DNA from: Acanthornis magna
Taxonomy: Eukaryota; Chordata; Aves; Passeriformes; Acanthizidae
Assembly (NCBI GenBank): GCA_036785705.1
Contig: JAWUZG010000970.1
Span: forward strand, 2,018,501 to 2,082,500
DNA: 64,000 bases
Direction: 5' to 3'
Shown here: piece by piece, positions 35,504 through 59,101 of the stretch
Position numbering within the stretch: the first letter of the stretch is position 1
How the letters are laid out: each line of letters opens with the position of its first letter
The notes under the pieces: generated by a model
Told to the model about the DNA's origin: nothing
Databases searched by the model: none
Seen by the model: only the letters and a program-made list of their open reading frames with translations
Program-made: the position numbers and the translations under genes

Positions 35504-38500
35504 CTACAATTGCATTTAAATGTGAACTAGCATGGTTGTTTCGGCACCATACACAGGCAGATCACTAAAAATAGCTGAGCAACTACCAAATCCAATCTTC
35601 CTTTCAGCAAAGTATATCAAATGATTTAAAGGCAGAATGATCTCATGTAACATGATTTGTAAAATTTATAAATTCGGGTGTGAATGCTTCACAAGTATAA
35701 TGGAAGTTTTGACAAAGTGTTTTGATTTGATGTTTTCAGATTTTTGCTGTAAGACATGTTTAACTCTCAACCTACCTACATCTACTAGCGTTTTGCAGTG
35801 AAAATAGCAGTGCTGAGCCACTTCCTGAGGTGCAAAAACAATCCAACAGTTCCTAAACGTGGGGGGAGATTTTTTCCCCCAGTTAAAACAAAAAAGTCAC
35901 TGAAATAACGAGCAGCTTTTAAAAGGGGTTTCAGACTGGCAGCTCTTAAAATTGTCCTCTCCTCCCCTCTCAGCATCAAGAAAATCTTATTTTCCAAAAA
36001 TCAACTAGATTTTGCAATATTAAATGCAATATTTAGAAAAGCAATACCTTGTTTTACATGTTCAGCATCAATGTGCACATATAATTGATGCCTTTGAGTT
36101 TGATCTATTTTGTGACAGGCTTTGACAGCCAAAAGTGACAGAATTAACACTGCTACAATAGGGCTTATGACAAATAAGAAAAGTATCAGTAGTGGATGGT
36201 ATTGTATCACACACAGAAAATAAAGAAAGCATATGGTCCATTTCCATACCTGCTTTTACTTCACCTAACTTAAATCTTCTCCAAGTCCATAGAGGTATTG
36301 AAGTTTGCAAAATCTTGAGGATTTATCGCAAAGAAATTAATTGCCTCCAGTTGCAGCTTACCATGGAGCAGCCACATAAACCAGAGACAGACATCATCAC
36401 ATAGCAGCCTGTCATGTTTCTTCCAGGTACCTGGGAGAATCTACCTAGGTGGCTGTCAAGCTCATGCCTTTGAAAACAAAGAAAAAAAAAAGAAAGAGGC
36501 AACAAATAAACATTGCCTGAACATGGCAATCAAAGACGAAAATATAAGTTGTTCCAATTTTTTACTACAGATATGGACAGAAAATTCCAGGTATTGCAGC
36601 CAGGAGAATAAAGGCATTAAAAAAAAAAAAAAAAAAGGAAAAAATTTAGCCACAACCTGATTTCTTGATCTGTTCAGTGAGTCCTCCTTCTCTTTAGACT
36701 TTTTTAAAAAAAATTTCAGTAAACAAGACACATGCAAAACCGAGTGTGGGAGAAGCAAAACTTCAAGCTTGTATAGTGCAATAAAGAGCTAGACTGAGAC
36801 TAATAAAAATACAAGAAATGAACGCTTGTTATCACCTCCACAGAATGGTACTATGTCTTTGTAGATAAGGGGATTTTTTGGCAAGAAAATATCCCATTTA
36901 GATCTAAATAGCACAGTCAGTTGCAATAAAACCAGAACTGAAATACTGGAAAACCTCAACAACATGAAGACAATAAATCATATGGCAACCATGCCAAAAT
37001 GCTTGCTGTATCCAGACAGATTTGTAATTACACAGCAAACATAGGGAAAGTAGTTTCATATTTATTCATCTGTGTATTAATTACATTAACCAGAATAATA
37101 GAAATTAAAACCTTGTAATGTACCTTGAAAATAGAGGCTTTTCACTGATTTTCCAGTTATAGAGGGGGCCATAACAAAATGCAGCAACCTGACTTATGGA
37201 GAGTGCGGTCCTAAATGTCATTTCTCCTTGGGATTCCTGGAACAAGACAAGAGTTTAAAGCCAGGGAAACCATCAGTAGTGGTAGACCTGCTGGCAGAAC
37301 AAGTTTCCCCTTTCCAAGAGATCCAAGTGTAGCTTTGCTAATTGCAGCATGATATGACTGTGCATGCACAAAAGCATACCTGAATGGAAACTACTTTTTC
37401 CAGCCAGGAGCACACAAACATTATGGCAGGGAGTCTGGAACCATTAGCAATGCTGGAATTTTCCTTACTGCAGCAAATCTTGGTCCTGCCTACAGAGAGG
37501 GTCCTCACATTCCCTGATACACCACTCAGCTACACTTTCACTGTGTATTTGTCCCACATGAATGAATGTGGTGCTTTTCTGAGTGACTGCAGGGCTAATA
37601 AGAGCATGCAGTGGGAGACTAAAACATGGGTTGTGCCTGCAGACAGAAAGGTCAAAGCTGCCCAGCATTACTTGCTACAAGATAAAGTTATCTGTGGCTT
37701 GCTATGACAGCAAGGGAAGAAGTCTCATCACAGACCAGCATGCCACAGCTCACTGCTTTTTCTGGCTCCCATAAGCCATCAGCAAGATGCCCTTCACAGA
37801 ATGGAATAATCAGGGATGACTTTTCCCCGCATTCACAGCAGAAACATAATCCACTACATCCGTCTCGTCCAGCTTGTTCTACGTCCTTTCACTATAGATG
37901 TCTGATATATAAAGAGAGTCATGGCTTTCCTCCTAGGTATGGATCGCGTTCTCCTTCAGTGCCTATCATTTCACTCCTCTTTTCTGTACTGGGGAGCTGT
38001 GCCTTCTCTGTATCTTGGTGTTCCAGCTGCCCAGATTACAACAATCCATGTTTTGGTTTGGTTTTGTTGCTGCAGTTCAAAATTCGTACGAAAACAAATT
38101 GATTCTGGGTTGATTTTCTGTATGAAAGACCAAAAACTACAGTACAGACAATGCACTACTTGTGTTATCTTCAACATCGCCTTCAAAATAGGATGTGTCA
38201 GCAAAATTCTGTCTAGCACCTCCTTGTATGCACAGATGGCATGAGAACTGTAGTGATACAGCTTTGTTTCTTTCTTTCTCACTTTCTTAGCCTTGATTTT
38301 TCATCCTTGATTTGTCATATCCATGTCTTTTTAATTTTTATTGCATCGGATTGTGTCCATGTGTTTGCACAGCCATTTCTTTATTAGAGACATTTAAAAA
38401 TACCTGCCTTACATTCCTTGCTATGACAATTTTCTCTCTGTAATTATTTTTAAATTGCCGGATTACTCCTAAGCCTTCCTTAGGGAAGATTCATGAGTTC

Positions 38501-41411
38501 TTTTCTCAGGGTGTGTTTCACAGTCTCAGTTGTGAATAGATGGGTATTTGTCTACTCGAGTGGAGGTGCTTGACCAGGTAAAAAGCCATCAATCCATACT
38601 TAACTTGTGCCTAAAAAACACCAAGTGATGGAAAACTATCTCACCTCCTATCTTCTCTGTGATCACCTCTGACTTCAGATACCCCTTCCTTGCTTTTTCA
38701 GAAATTTTCCAATGCATTTCTTTGAGACAGGCTTGACATGAAAATCTTCGCTTAAGAATCAGCTTTGGTTTCTTCCATCAATTCACAAAGTTTGAGAAAA
38801 TTTTGAGAAAACTGAGATGAGCAAAGTCCCTTCAGCCTGGTCACCTTTTCCACATTCTCTGCAAGCACTTGTAGCTCCTACTTCCCAAGTGTCAGGATTC
38901 ATCGAGGGAGACAGTTTGAAAGAGGCTGACAGGGAGCCAGAAAAAGCACACAAGTTTGTGTTTGAGGGATTGATTCATAACCTGATCAGTCACTCATAAG
39001 TAAAACATCTGTAATAATTTATAAAGTTCCTGTACTCCAGCTTAGACACAGTAAACAAGTCACTGGAAAGATGACACCTTCCTGAACTTTGGCCTATATA
39101 CTTCACCTCCAATTGTGCTCAAGACTATAAGGAAAAACAAATGCATGAAAACACAAGCCCCCCCCAGCGACCAGCCCCCTGCCAGAGCAGTTCTGCCTCA
39201 GGCATCAGTCACACAGAGCTAGTCTTGGGAGCTCCTTAAACACCAATGCTGCCTTAGAAGCATGTCTTTGCCTTGGGCAGAACAGCTAATTTTTCCAATA
39301 CGACTTAGATAAGGCATGTGGCTTCAACTAAAACCCTCAGGAGTGCAGAAAAAAACCCTCTTCAAATGTCCTCTTAATCTCTTCACTTCCTGATCAAATA
39401 TGAATCATGCAAGATCTCAGTCACCATGTGTAAGTATTGTCATAACTCAGGACTGGATTAACCTCTAAATGAGAAACTCAAACCAATCCAGATCTATAAA
39501 TATTAGAATTTCTTATAAGTCTTATATTTATACCAGGGTGTAGCTGCCTAAGTAATCATGTCTAACAGATGGACACTGATGGAAACACATGCTGGTATAT
39601 ATGGAAGCTAACGAGCTTCAAAGTGACATCACTGGTCTTTTGATTTGATTCTCCTTCTATCTCTATCTTTTTGGTTTTTCCAAGTGCTGTTGTAAACAAA
39701 GTATTCTTTAAACCACGGATTCTAAGAATTCCAACCAGAACAGCTTTCTATCCTTTTACAGTTAAAATAGGGATAGCATGGTAATGATCCTTTCACCCCA
39801 GATAACATCAAATGATCTCTAGTCTTGTTACACCCCTTCCTTTTTCGCCTAAGCAATTACATTAAAGGAATTATGTCTAGCTTGTGTTTAGATATTTTCC
39901 AGGATGGTATCATAAACCAATACAGAGGTCTACTAATGTAAGTCACTCCATGAAATCTTGCAATCACAACTTATTTCAAACAGGTAATTATTACAGAAGA
40001 AATAGACCATTACAGTTTGCTGTATTTTACTGTACACTTTAGAACTGCTTTATGCGTAAAAATCTAGGAGAGGTTTTGAACATTAAGGATATTGGAGTCA
40101 CAGTCCATATCAAAAGGGACATTTTATTCTGCGAACTTCAAGCATACAACAAAGATGTTTCATCCTGTAAATCTGGAGCAGGAAGGGTCCTAAGCCAAAG
40201 CAAAACCACCACATGTGAAGCGTTCTGTGTGAAGGGTGCACAAGTAATGGACCTCACGTCAGGAATGGCCTGTGAAAATTCTTCTCCCCTCATCAATAAT
40301 GGTAGGACTTCAAGGAGGAGAAGATCTACTTCTGGGTGAAATTTGACACTAAAGTCTCCAAGATCCATGCTGTACAAAAGGCAAGAAAACCTCGAAAAAT
40401 TGCAGAGAAAAAGAACCTTTTCAAATGATCTAAACCAAACCAACTGCCTCCAGCTTTCCAAGTGGCTTTCTGACATGGAGCAACAAATGGTACTGTGGGA
40501 GACAGGGAGAATTGAGTACCAGTGACTCAGCACACATGATAGCAGGCAGAACTTTGCATTTGCTAAAAGAGGGGTGAAGTAAGCAAGCAAGCAAGATGAG
40601 TGCTGGAATTGTCTTTCTCCATACTACAACACTCAATACACACAAAATGCAGCACAGAAATACCAAGATAATTAATCCCTACAGAGAAGATCCACTTGAT
40701 GAAAAAAGATCCAAGCTGTCGTTCACCTTCTAAATATGAGTGACATGATGTGAAAACAGTAATACCTAAACATTTATCAGCTGAACCACATATTAAGTAG
40801 GTTTCTTTAACTTCAGCCAGGTTTCAAATGGTCTAAAGAAAACATCTGCTTTTAATATGAAGCGTATCAAAATATTTTATTTTTAAAACAATTTAAAAGT
40901 ATTTTCAGTCGCGGAATGAGACATCTTTGGAAGAGGAAACAACAAAGCATACATCTGGCTACATGAAACTGCAAAAATGGCTGCAGCAACACATCATTAC
41001 AAAGGAAGAAATCATTAAGAGCCTAAACCATGTCATATTGCTTTTGTGCTAGAACTCAAAGACTAGCAGAATGATGAAGAGAGACAGGTTACTTTCCTGG
41101 AACTTTCTTTAAAATGTCATACCTGTTTGTACAGTTACACTCTATCTGTATGCAAGCTCTCAGGTAAATTTTACCATATGAGTTTCTTCAGTATTGTTCT
41201 TCAAGCCTCCTGCAACTGCAGCAATAGTAAAGGCAGCAAAGCATCCACCTCTCCTTCTCAAGCATCCTCTTCATTGAAGAATCATAAGAGTTGGACTTCA
41301 GGAGAGAGGCTGTAAGCATGCTGTATATACTCACAACACAGCCTGAAGAAGTAAAAAAAAAAAAGTTGCAATGCATTTTTCTTTGGATTATTCCCTTCTC
41401 ATTCTTCAAGT

Positions 41412-41562
41412 TCACAGAATCACAGAATTGTTAGGGATGAAAGGGACATCTGAAGATCTCCCAGTCCAACCCCCCTGTCAAGGCAGGGTCCCCCAGAGCA
41501 GGAATGTATCCAGCAATGTATCCAGGTGAGATTTGAGCGTCTCCAGAGAGGAAGTTCAATAC
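41412..41562 (-). mobile_element. CR1 3'-end fragment
   Basis: The plus strand reads TCACAGAATCACAGAATTGT, then CAGTCCAACCCCCCTGTCAA and GGCAGGGTCCCCCAGAGCAGG-type words. CR1 tail in minus orientation, about 150 bp. Confidence 0.85.
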
Positions 41563-42389
41563 TGTTCAGAGTGTTTTAAGAAAGGGGTGTGCTTACCTGC
41601 TGTACCAACAATGATAGGAGCTTAGGAGGCTGCATGCCTGCCATCACGTGAGCCTCAGCAGAAGCAGCCCTTGCAAGAAATGGAAATTAGCAGGTTGACA
41701 GTGTTATTGCAGTGAAGAGACCATGGACCTTTTAGACCTGGATAGATGGAAACGATCTCTGTAAGGGCTCAGGTCTCCCAATACAAAAATCTAAAGCTTT
41801 CTAACATCTAGCATGGGAAAGAGTTATCTTTGCAAAAAATAGCATAGTTTTGTTCAGTTTCCTGAATAAAGGTAAGCAAAAGGTAGCTCGCTTTCATAAA
41901 GAATTGTCCAGAGAGTTTCAGGAACTGAATCTCACTGACCCTTCTGGTAACAGCAACAAAAACTCTGTTCATGGAAGGAGATGTAGGTCAGAGAATCCAT
42001 GCCACAGGAGGGCAATAATAAAAGAAAGCACAGCCTGATTCCACTATTTGGAAACACGTAAGAATTAGACAGTAACTGTGGTATCACAGAATTCTTGCCA
42101 TTCTTTACCCCATTCCTGTACTAATTAAGAATTTGGACAGTGGGACTACACACACTTGTTTCCCACACCCACAGCATAGGAGGGAATGAGAAAATTGCAT
42201 GAATGCAAATTAGCATCTGGGGACGTCCAGAGCAATAGATAAGCTATTACAACTCAGAATCAACTTGGAAGTTATCACCAACTCTCATTTTACAACACCT
42301 TTTTCTTAAGACTGTTACTTACTGCCTCTGCTTTTTAAGTTTTAGAGATTTAATTTAATATCACAATAAAGTAGATGTTTTCTGGTCCC

Positions 42390-43090
42390 TGTGGGTAGAT
42401 GGCCAATGTCAAGAATCAAAATAGTGATGCCCAGTTCTGGATGTACAAGCTTCTATTGCCCAATCTACAAGAGCCAGGCAATCTCAGGAACTGCACTGGG
42501 CCACAAATCTTCAAGGAAAATAAGCAACTATATGTCCACACTGGCAGGGAGCGCAGAGCCACCAGAACAGCAGGACAGATCAGAGCAGCCAATACTCAGG
42601 ACCCCACGTCTTCAGACATACAGACACACACCCCGCAAGGAGCTGCCCAGAATCCCAGTCTCCCTGGCTGCTGGGACCTGGAGCTGCAGTCCTATTCCAG
42701 CTGCTGGTGCCTAGACCCACACTCCAGCCACTGGCACTATGGACATGCACACACCCATAACCTATGTCCACTCCAGCTGCTGACACCTGGGTCTGCTCAC
42801 TCTGGTCTTTCCCACTGCTTCACCACAGACTCACAGGACCTACCCCATGTAGTTTGGCTCCAGCTGCTGTGCTCAGACATCCCTGCATCCCCAGAACTGA
42901 GTGCCTCAGGCAGCAAGGGATTTAAAAATAAAGGAAGAAGCTGTGCTGGGCAGAGAGAGACTGGCACACTGACTGGCCCACTATTTATAAATGACCCACC
43001 CTTTTTATCTCCTGATTCCTCAGTTTTCCCATGCTCACTCCTCTGCAGCTCATCTAAACCTCTCCCTTTCCCTGTCCTCATTTCCTTCAC
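42390..43090 (-). mobile_element. LTR-like element with degenerate AGCAGCTGGAG repeats, minus orientation
   Basis: On the minus strand it carries a GGAGATAAAAAGGGTGGG / TTTATAAATAG TATA-like stretch around 42985-43015. A TTTATTTTTAAA A-rich signal follows near 42930, then several degenerate copies of CAGCAGCTGGAG(T/C) between about 42860 and 42670. The same arrangement occurs in the plus orientation at about 52.3-52.8 kb. The layout (TATA, poly(A) signal, repeats) suggests an LTR plus downstream sequence, but the family is not named and the ends are approximate. The 254-codon plus-strand frame across it is a by-product. Confidence 0.5.
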
Positions 43091-45075
43091 TACGCATCCC
43101 ATTAAGTTCTGCATCTTTCTTAGATTTAACAGCATATTTCTGACTCCTTCTCTCCTCATTTAAAAACCTACATAAATATATTTGATATTATATAAAACTG
43201 AGTATCATGTGCCCAATTCTTCAACAGCTTTCACAGACTTTCTGCTAACTGGCAGGTGGGAGAGCTCTTCTCATTTTCCTAATAGAGCTAATTAGAAACA
43301 CATCTTGAGGATGTCGACTCTTCATCTCCATTGAGAATTCTTTTAAAACCAATAAACACTGCAATCTTGCAGAGGAACCTATCACCGTGGTTTGCTCTGC
43401 CTTTTTTTTTTTCTTTTCAAAAGAGATGTAATACTTTCAGGTACCATTTAATCTCAGAGACTGGGGATTTAAATCTTATTTTCAAGAAAATCTCAGGAAG
43501 ACTTAAGGGTGTGGGCTTTATTTGCAGTTTAGTCAAGCTGGCAAAGGAATTGCTATGCCAACATTTCTTTTTTCCCACTCCAAGAAAGAACTACGAGACT
43601 CAAAAACCCAGGAGCCCATCATGTCAGTAAGGGCATTTGCAGTGTGAGGTTCTAGGAACCCTTCATCAGCAAAACAGTGAACACGCTGTCAGTTCCAGTT
43701 AAAACATTATGACTTGGCTGGATAGATAAAGAAAGTTAGTAAGTGCACTGAGTGAGAAATTTGGAATTTCTGATTTCCTATTTGAAAGGAATCTATTTTC
43801 TGCCAGGACCACCCTTATGCTGTGCTACAGTTACTGGGTACATCACTGTACATGGTACCAATGCCACAAAAATTGATAAAAGGAAAGTTGTAGTGCTCGG
43901 TACTACATAGAAGTAGTTTGTTTATATACTCTAGTTATGCTGCACCTACAGAAAATATTCATTGCTTGGCTGCAGTGGGTATTAAAAAGAAACCCCTTTC
44001 AACAGTCCCACACTTTAAGAAGAAAAAAAAAAATTACTGGGCAAAACAGCCAGCTGAAAGACTGACACTCTTTATATACTGACTTGCAATCCAAACTAGC
44101 ATGCAGACCTCCTGAATTCAGTGTCTCTTCTAAAATGGTCCTAAAACATCCTCACATTTAAATTACTTGTGGTAATTGTTTGCTGTTTATGAATTTTCAG
44201 TTGTTAGGCTCAGGCCCTCAAAGCATGAAACAGAGGGAACTACTTAAATGAAAACTAAGTGTGGTAGACAGCAACACTGCTATGCTATTTCCAGTCCACA
44301 CATTTCCTCTACTAGGTAAATGCAGCAGAGGGATTCAGGATTTTACTGAGTTTTGTTTGCTTGCAGCAAAGGCCTTCCTTTAGCCACTCATGGGAGAGGG
44401 ATGTGTTCTGAGCCAAATAATTACACCTCATGTAAAAGCATTTAAAAGGAATGCAGTGTATTTTTGACAGAGCTGTGGGCTTTCTCTGGACACCTTATGG
44501 CTTCCCATGGTGGAAAAACTTTGCTGGAAGGAGTAATTTTTGGTAATTAAAGGATGAACCTAAACTTATGTGAGGGCAAGATGTCCTATTTTTGTTGTGT
44601 CTAAATCTCCACTCTCCTTCAGAAATATAACACCAGCTGCATGTAACTGAATTTTGCACAGAAACAATCCAACACAAGCTGATTTTACTTGCTGTTCTGG
44701 GATGCATGGAGGTGCTGAGCTGCTTAAGTAGTCTAAAATCCTCAGCAGCTCTGTTACTTCTATGCAGAGAAATAAACGTTATAAATGCAGAGAGGGAACA
44801 ATTTGTCATTACTTATTTTGTCCAGGAGATGAGAGACACCAGCAAGGTTTTTATTCCAACGTTACCGTAGGAGGCAAGGAAGAGCAGGCACTTTATCATT
44901 ATGTGCATAGCACAGATGATATGGATTATCTTGGCAGTAGCAAATCCTTTTAACATTTTCGTACTAGAAGAAATTCCTTCTGAGCAAAGGAATTCACAGC
45001 AAACCCACATTTTAGCAGGTAAGAACATCACACACAAACCTGTATCTACCCGCAACTTCTTGTTCTGAAAGACAA
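43091..45075. other. Intergenic just downstream of TGFBR1
   Basis: AT-rich, with no exon and no recognised repeat. A GT-rich (minus strand) stretch at about 45020-45045 may be the downstream element of the TGFBR1 poly(A) site. Confidence 0.55.
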
Positions 45076-45079
45076 CCCA

Positions 45080-48000
45080 TGCATTTTGAAAAAAGTTATT
45101 TATTTTCACTGCTTTAATCTCTCTACTGTAGTGTTAGCACTTAACATAAGCATCCACTCTTCTACTGTCCTATTTACAATCCATTGAAATGTATACTCTA
45201 CAAATACAATACATATTTTCAGAAATGTAAGGGAAATGCACAATTTGGTAAGGTTTAAAAAAGTGACACTCATCTGTACAGGATCCTCAAATCATCCAAA
45301 AAGTAAAATTTACAAGGCAGTATCCACACAGCTATGTAAGGGCAGGTGCTACAGTGACAAAGCAGCAAACTTGCTAATACAATGAAATACAGAAAATTAA
45401 AGTGTTTGGGGCACCAGGAAATACACTTAGTACCACTGAAGTTGTAAATTTAGTAATACCCATATTTCTAGAAACATGTAACTGCAAAGCTGGAGAACAT
45501 CGTGAAAAATATTAAACATTATATACACATGAGGTAAATGTACCTTGGTCTTTTAAGAGGTAATTTGAGTTTAAAGCAACTGATATGGTGAAGGGGTTTT
45601 TTTGTTTGTTTGTTTTTTAAACACAGAATGATTAACAACTTGCAATCATTTCAATGGCACAATATAAACAAGGAACTAACTAAAAGGTGAATTTCATGGC
45701 AATCACACTCAGAGCCATTACTGAAAAAATAAAATAGCCTCTTACTTCATTTGACACCTTCATGTCCCCATACAGTCATTCCCAATGTCTTTACTTATAT
45801 ACAAAGTCTTTCTTAGGATTACAAGCAGAACCATTGGAGGGTGACAGTGTGTCATACTTGGAAAGTCTGCTTGAGAAACATCCCAGAATTCCAGCTTCTA
45901 AGGTTGGAAGGTCCCTGAAGAATTCCAGCATTTCAAAAATGACATTTCAGGCTTTTCAGCATCAGACCATTTCCAATGCTCCTTGTTCTCCATGTCCATA
46001 TCCACCTGGTCACAAGTCTGTAAACCAAACTGAGGCTTCAATGCTACTAAAATGTAAAGTTGATTAAATCCACAAAACATAAGTGAATGTATAATGTATG
46101 TAATATTTACAATAAACATTTGCATCAGTATTAATCAGAAACTGTTTTGGTATATACTTGAAATGATACAAAATTAATATTTTGAATGCTAAAATATTTT
46201 GGTCCCCCTGGATTTCCAAGAGCAGATCTGGTGATATTACAATCTTAATTTAAAAAATACTTATGTGTACCTGTGTCCATATATATAAGATATGATCTTA
46301 CACAGGTAACATTTAAAGTTACATAATATATACAGACACAGCCTTTGTAAAAGGTGTTCAGTTCATATAACAGAAAAGAAGAACAAAGCTTGAAGTCGTA
46401 GTGTCAGAACTGGGGATACGTATAGCTCTATTCAGAATTTTCCTGTTCTGCAGCCCAATATGAATGATAAGGTTGTTCTAAAATACTGTCCCTAATGTCA
46501 TACACTATGTCAAGCAGCCTTTGGTTTTGCAAGCTTCTCTTACAAAGCTAAAATTAGAACAAAGTAAGAATAGTTGCTAGCAATTCAGGAGAATGAAGAT
46601 TTGCAGGAGGTTGAGACAATACAACACACAGTTATATTGTTGACAAAATCATCTGCAAGCCAGGATGCTGTTCAGCTGCTGCGCATCCTCTTTAAAATGC
46701 AACAGAACTGTTCCTTATATTTTAGGAAATTAAATATTATGCTGATAAGGTTTTGTGGGTGCTAAAAAAGCCACTAAAATTATTTGATGAATTATACTGG
46801 AAGCTCTCCTGTTACCATCAAAATTACTACAGAAATCTGAGGCATGCCAGTAGCTTGATGTTTCTGAAGTATGAGCTGTACCATTTGTATCTATGGTAAG
46901 GACCCAACAACACCTATGAAAACTTGAAAAAGACATTTGTAAAAAAGTCACAAAACCAAAAAGTTAATAAATTGCTAACTAGGAAGCCTTTGAAATCAGC
47001 ATGGAGATCCTGACCTATTTTCATGACAACCTGTTTTCTTTAAGTATCTGTTCAGATACATAGAACTTGCTAGAGAGGCTGCCAAGTAGATAGGATTGCA
47101 AGTTACATTATATTCAAACATTTTTTTTCAACAGTCATAAGTGAAAAACTCTGTAGTGCACAACTGTCCATGTGCATAAAGGCATAGTTTATTTAAACTA
47201 CCAACATGAAGTAATTTTTAATCCAGCTTTGATTGATGGAGGCCTGAAGCACGTAAGCCTGACTTGTCAGATAATGCCAAAAAAAGATAAGTGTGACAGC
47301 TGTATGTATGTTTAAGCCTAATTGTTTTCTAAGAACTTCTCTTATTTTTCCTTTTTCTCCTGGATACTATCTTCCAGTATGAATAAGCTCATCCATTTTG
47401 TTGCTGAAAATAGCATTTCATTATTTGCAGTTTGACCTCCAAGGGTCTGTAATTCTGACATCATTGAAACCTATCTCCAAGCAAGCAGTAAGAATACAGA
47501 AAGAAACAAAAGTGTTAAGGCTTATCTTGGGTAAGGCTTTGTCACCTTTGTAGCCTCTTCTCCCTGGGCCCCAGTCCTCTTCCTGCTTTAGCTGCCACAC
47601 ATGACAGACCACAGAACAGAACTTTGACTGTGCTGCTGCCAGCAACCATCCTGCCACTGTCACCAGCTTGGTGACAAGCTCTCAGTGGGCTCTATGCTGA
47701 GGGATGAAAAGGAAGCTAAGTTAAAGGCTGCTATATGTGTTGCATAATGGGATGGATACTGATGTGTTCTGGAGAGTGACAGGTTAGGTAGCATATTAAT
47801 TACCAGTATTTACATACTGAAATACTACTCAATGTTTTGGACATTAATGAAACCAAAGGTCAACCAGACTCTTCCTAAAATTGCAATTAAAAAAAATATC
47901 CAGTAACAGCAGTTTTTTGTTGTACATTTGGGCAGGAAGCAATTAGATTTCTAAACAACTTTGTGAAAATCTTATGATACCCTTAGAAAAAATCTTAATT

Positions 48001-49372
48001 AAAAAAAACCTTAAAAAAATCTCAGTCAGGGAAATCTTGACTAAAGCGATGCATATTCTTCTGTGTTTTTAGACAACACAAGCCACCATAAGCTTTGTTC
48101 TTCTACCTATGAAGAGGATTGCTGGAATCCCCTGGTATTTGTATCCAAAGACCTGCAGCTCACCACCTCCTCTAGCTCACCACTTTGTGTATGAGGCACA
48201 CACAACATACATGCACATAAAATTTATAAGCAGCTTTGAACTTTCTAGTACAAAAGCCCAAATAACTTTCCTCTAATTACAGGTGCACTTAATCCCTGTT
48301 TAATTGCAAATATTGTTCTTTGAGCCTTAAGATTCGGCAGAACTGCACAAAAAATATGCTTTTCATATTTGATTTAATGAAGCAAAATCTCCCTTAACAT
48401 TTTACTCATCTTGCTACTTTTCTAAAGTAGATAGGTACTTCAAGCATTTTAGAAGTACCACTTGATAAAAAAAGTCTTCTACATAATTATGACTCATAAC
48501 TTGACAATTACAAAATATGACAGTGAATTTACTAGCTTACACTTTTAAAACTCCTACAGTGGTTTCAAGAGTCAGATTTTGGTAAAACTGAACATATTCT
48601 ATGAATTATGTACTCACTGTTGCAACGAGTGAGAGTTAGATCTCAGCTAGGCAAAGGAACAGTTTTAACTTATATTTTTGAAACCAAAAGTACCATAGGC
48701 TTTGTACGTCCCTACTACTTTGCATTAAAAGACTCAAAAGTGGCACTTACTGGTGTAATACAATCTATTTCAAAGGCAATGTAATGTTCTGAAGAAGTGG
48801 AAAAACCCAGTAATCATGTATAAAGTATAGTTGCATAAGTTATGTTCCCACAACTGAATGAGGTCAATTTGTAAGTCAAGGTAAAGATACACTACCTTAA
48901 TAGCTAGCAAGGTTTACTCCAACAGTACATTCACAATCTGAATCAAGGAATTGAGACAGTGGTTCAGAATAGTCAATGTACTTGGCAGGAATAAAGTTGC
49001 TTTAAGAGCCGTCAATGCACTGTAGAACAATATAGTGAACCAGTTTCATTTTAGAAGTGACCTCCTACTTTTAGCACAGTTAACTAGCAAAGACCAGCTA
49101 TCAACTTCCCAAATAAAAAATCATAGATTAATGAAACTAGACTACACAATGTTTTGTAAGTAACCTGGGAAAGAGGTTCATAGTGCACAGAAAGACCCAA
49201 CACAACTGTTTAGCACATCCACAAAAATCCTAATAAGTGACGTTCTTATGAAGTACTAAAAGGCAGCAATATCCTTCTGTTCCCCCAGTGAGGTAGAACA
49301 ATTAACCTTCTTAACACGCCACTCTGGTGCAGATAGGGATTTTTACAGTGTTCTTCGGTAGCAAATCCAGGA
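45080..49372 (-). other. TGFBR1: Putative TGFBR1 3' untranslated region
   Basis: About 4.3 kb of AT-rich sequence without exon or clear repeat lies between the stop codon and a candidate poly(A) site. Mammalian TGFBR1 has a 3' UTR of similar length, several kilobases. Another AATAAA on the minus strand near 47190 could give a shorter form. The extent is inferred. Confidence 0.5.
45099..45104 (-). terminator. TGFBR1: Candidate TGFBR1 polyadenylation signal AATAAA
   Basis: Minus-strand AATAAATAA, followed about 60 nt downstream by GGTTTGTGTGTGATGTTC-like GT-rich sequence (about 45026-45043). It was chosen because its distance from the stop fits the family's long 3' UTR. Other AATAAA copies exist. 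Confidence 0.4.
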
Positions 49373-58697
<9,325 letters not shown>

Positions 58698-59053
58698 TTA
58701 TAAAACACTTATGAAGTACAAATTATGTTTTGCAAGCAATGGCAGCAAATTAGACCCTTAAATCTTTACTGCTATCCTTGTAACATTTAAATGCCACTGT
58801 AAGGGCTGGGAATACCATGGGAGACTTTCTGAACAGTTTAGTGAGTATTCTTTTATTTAAGCTACAAGACAAGTCATAGAAAACTGATGTCACTATAATT
58901 CTAAGGTGAATATTCAGAGTGAACTATTCAGATTAGCCAGACCTTGCCCTTCCCTAACTTTTCTGCTGAGAGTGGGGACAGGGAACAATGCTGACTGCAT
59001 GATACAAAACTAATCCTGTCACTATTGATGCAGTACAACATTGTTCAGGCTAA

Positions 59054-59059
<6 letters not shown>

Positions 59060-59100
<41 letters not shown>
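59060..59100 (+). repeat. 41-nt poly(A) run
   Basis: An uninterrupted A run in TGFBR1 intron 4, much longer than others in the window. No SINE or retrocopy was recognised upstream of it. Confidence 0.95.

Positions 59101-59101
<1 letters not shown>

Larger units (their letters stand above)
33659..42389. other. Intergenic, no gene seen
   Basis: Holds CR1 copies at 35130-35503 and 41412-41562. An ATTA-rich stretch near 34.70-34.93 kb looks enhancer-like by composition. Short open frames (for example 37384-37707) match nothing I know. Confidence 0.6.

Noticed and set aside
37384..37707. 107-codon plus-strand frame starting METTFSSQEHTN
   Set aside because: No recognised family, no nearby promoter, splice or poly(A) evidence. 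Length is compatible with chance in locally GC-richer DNA.
42399..43163. 254-codon plus-strand open frame
   Set aside because: It runs antisense through an LTR-like repeat, has no recognisable domain, and its composition follows the repeat.
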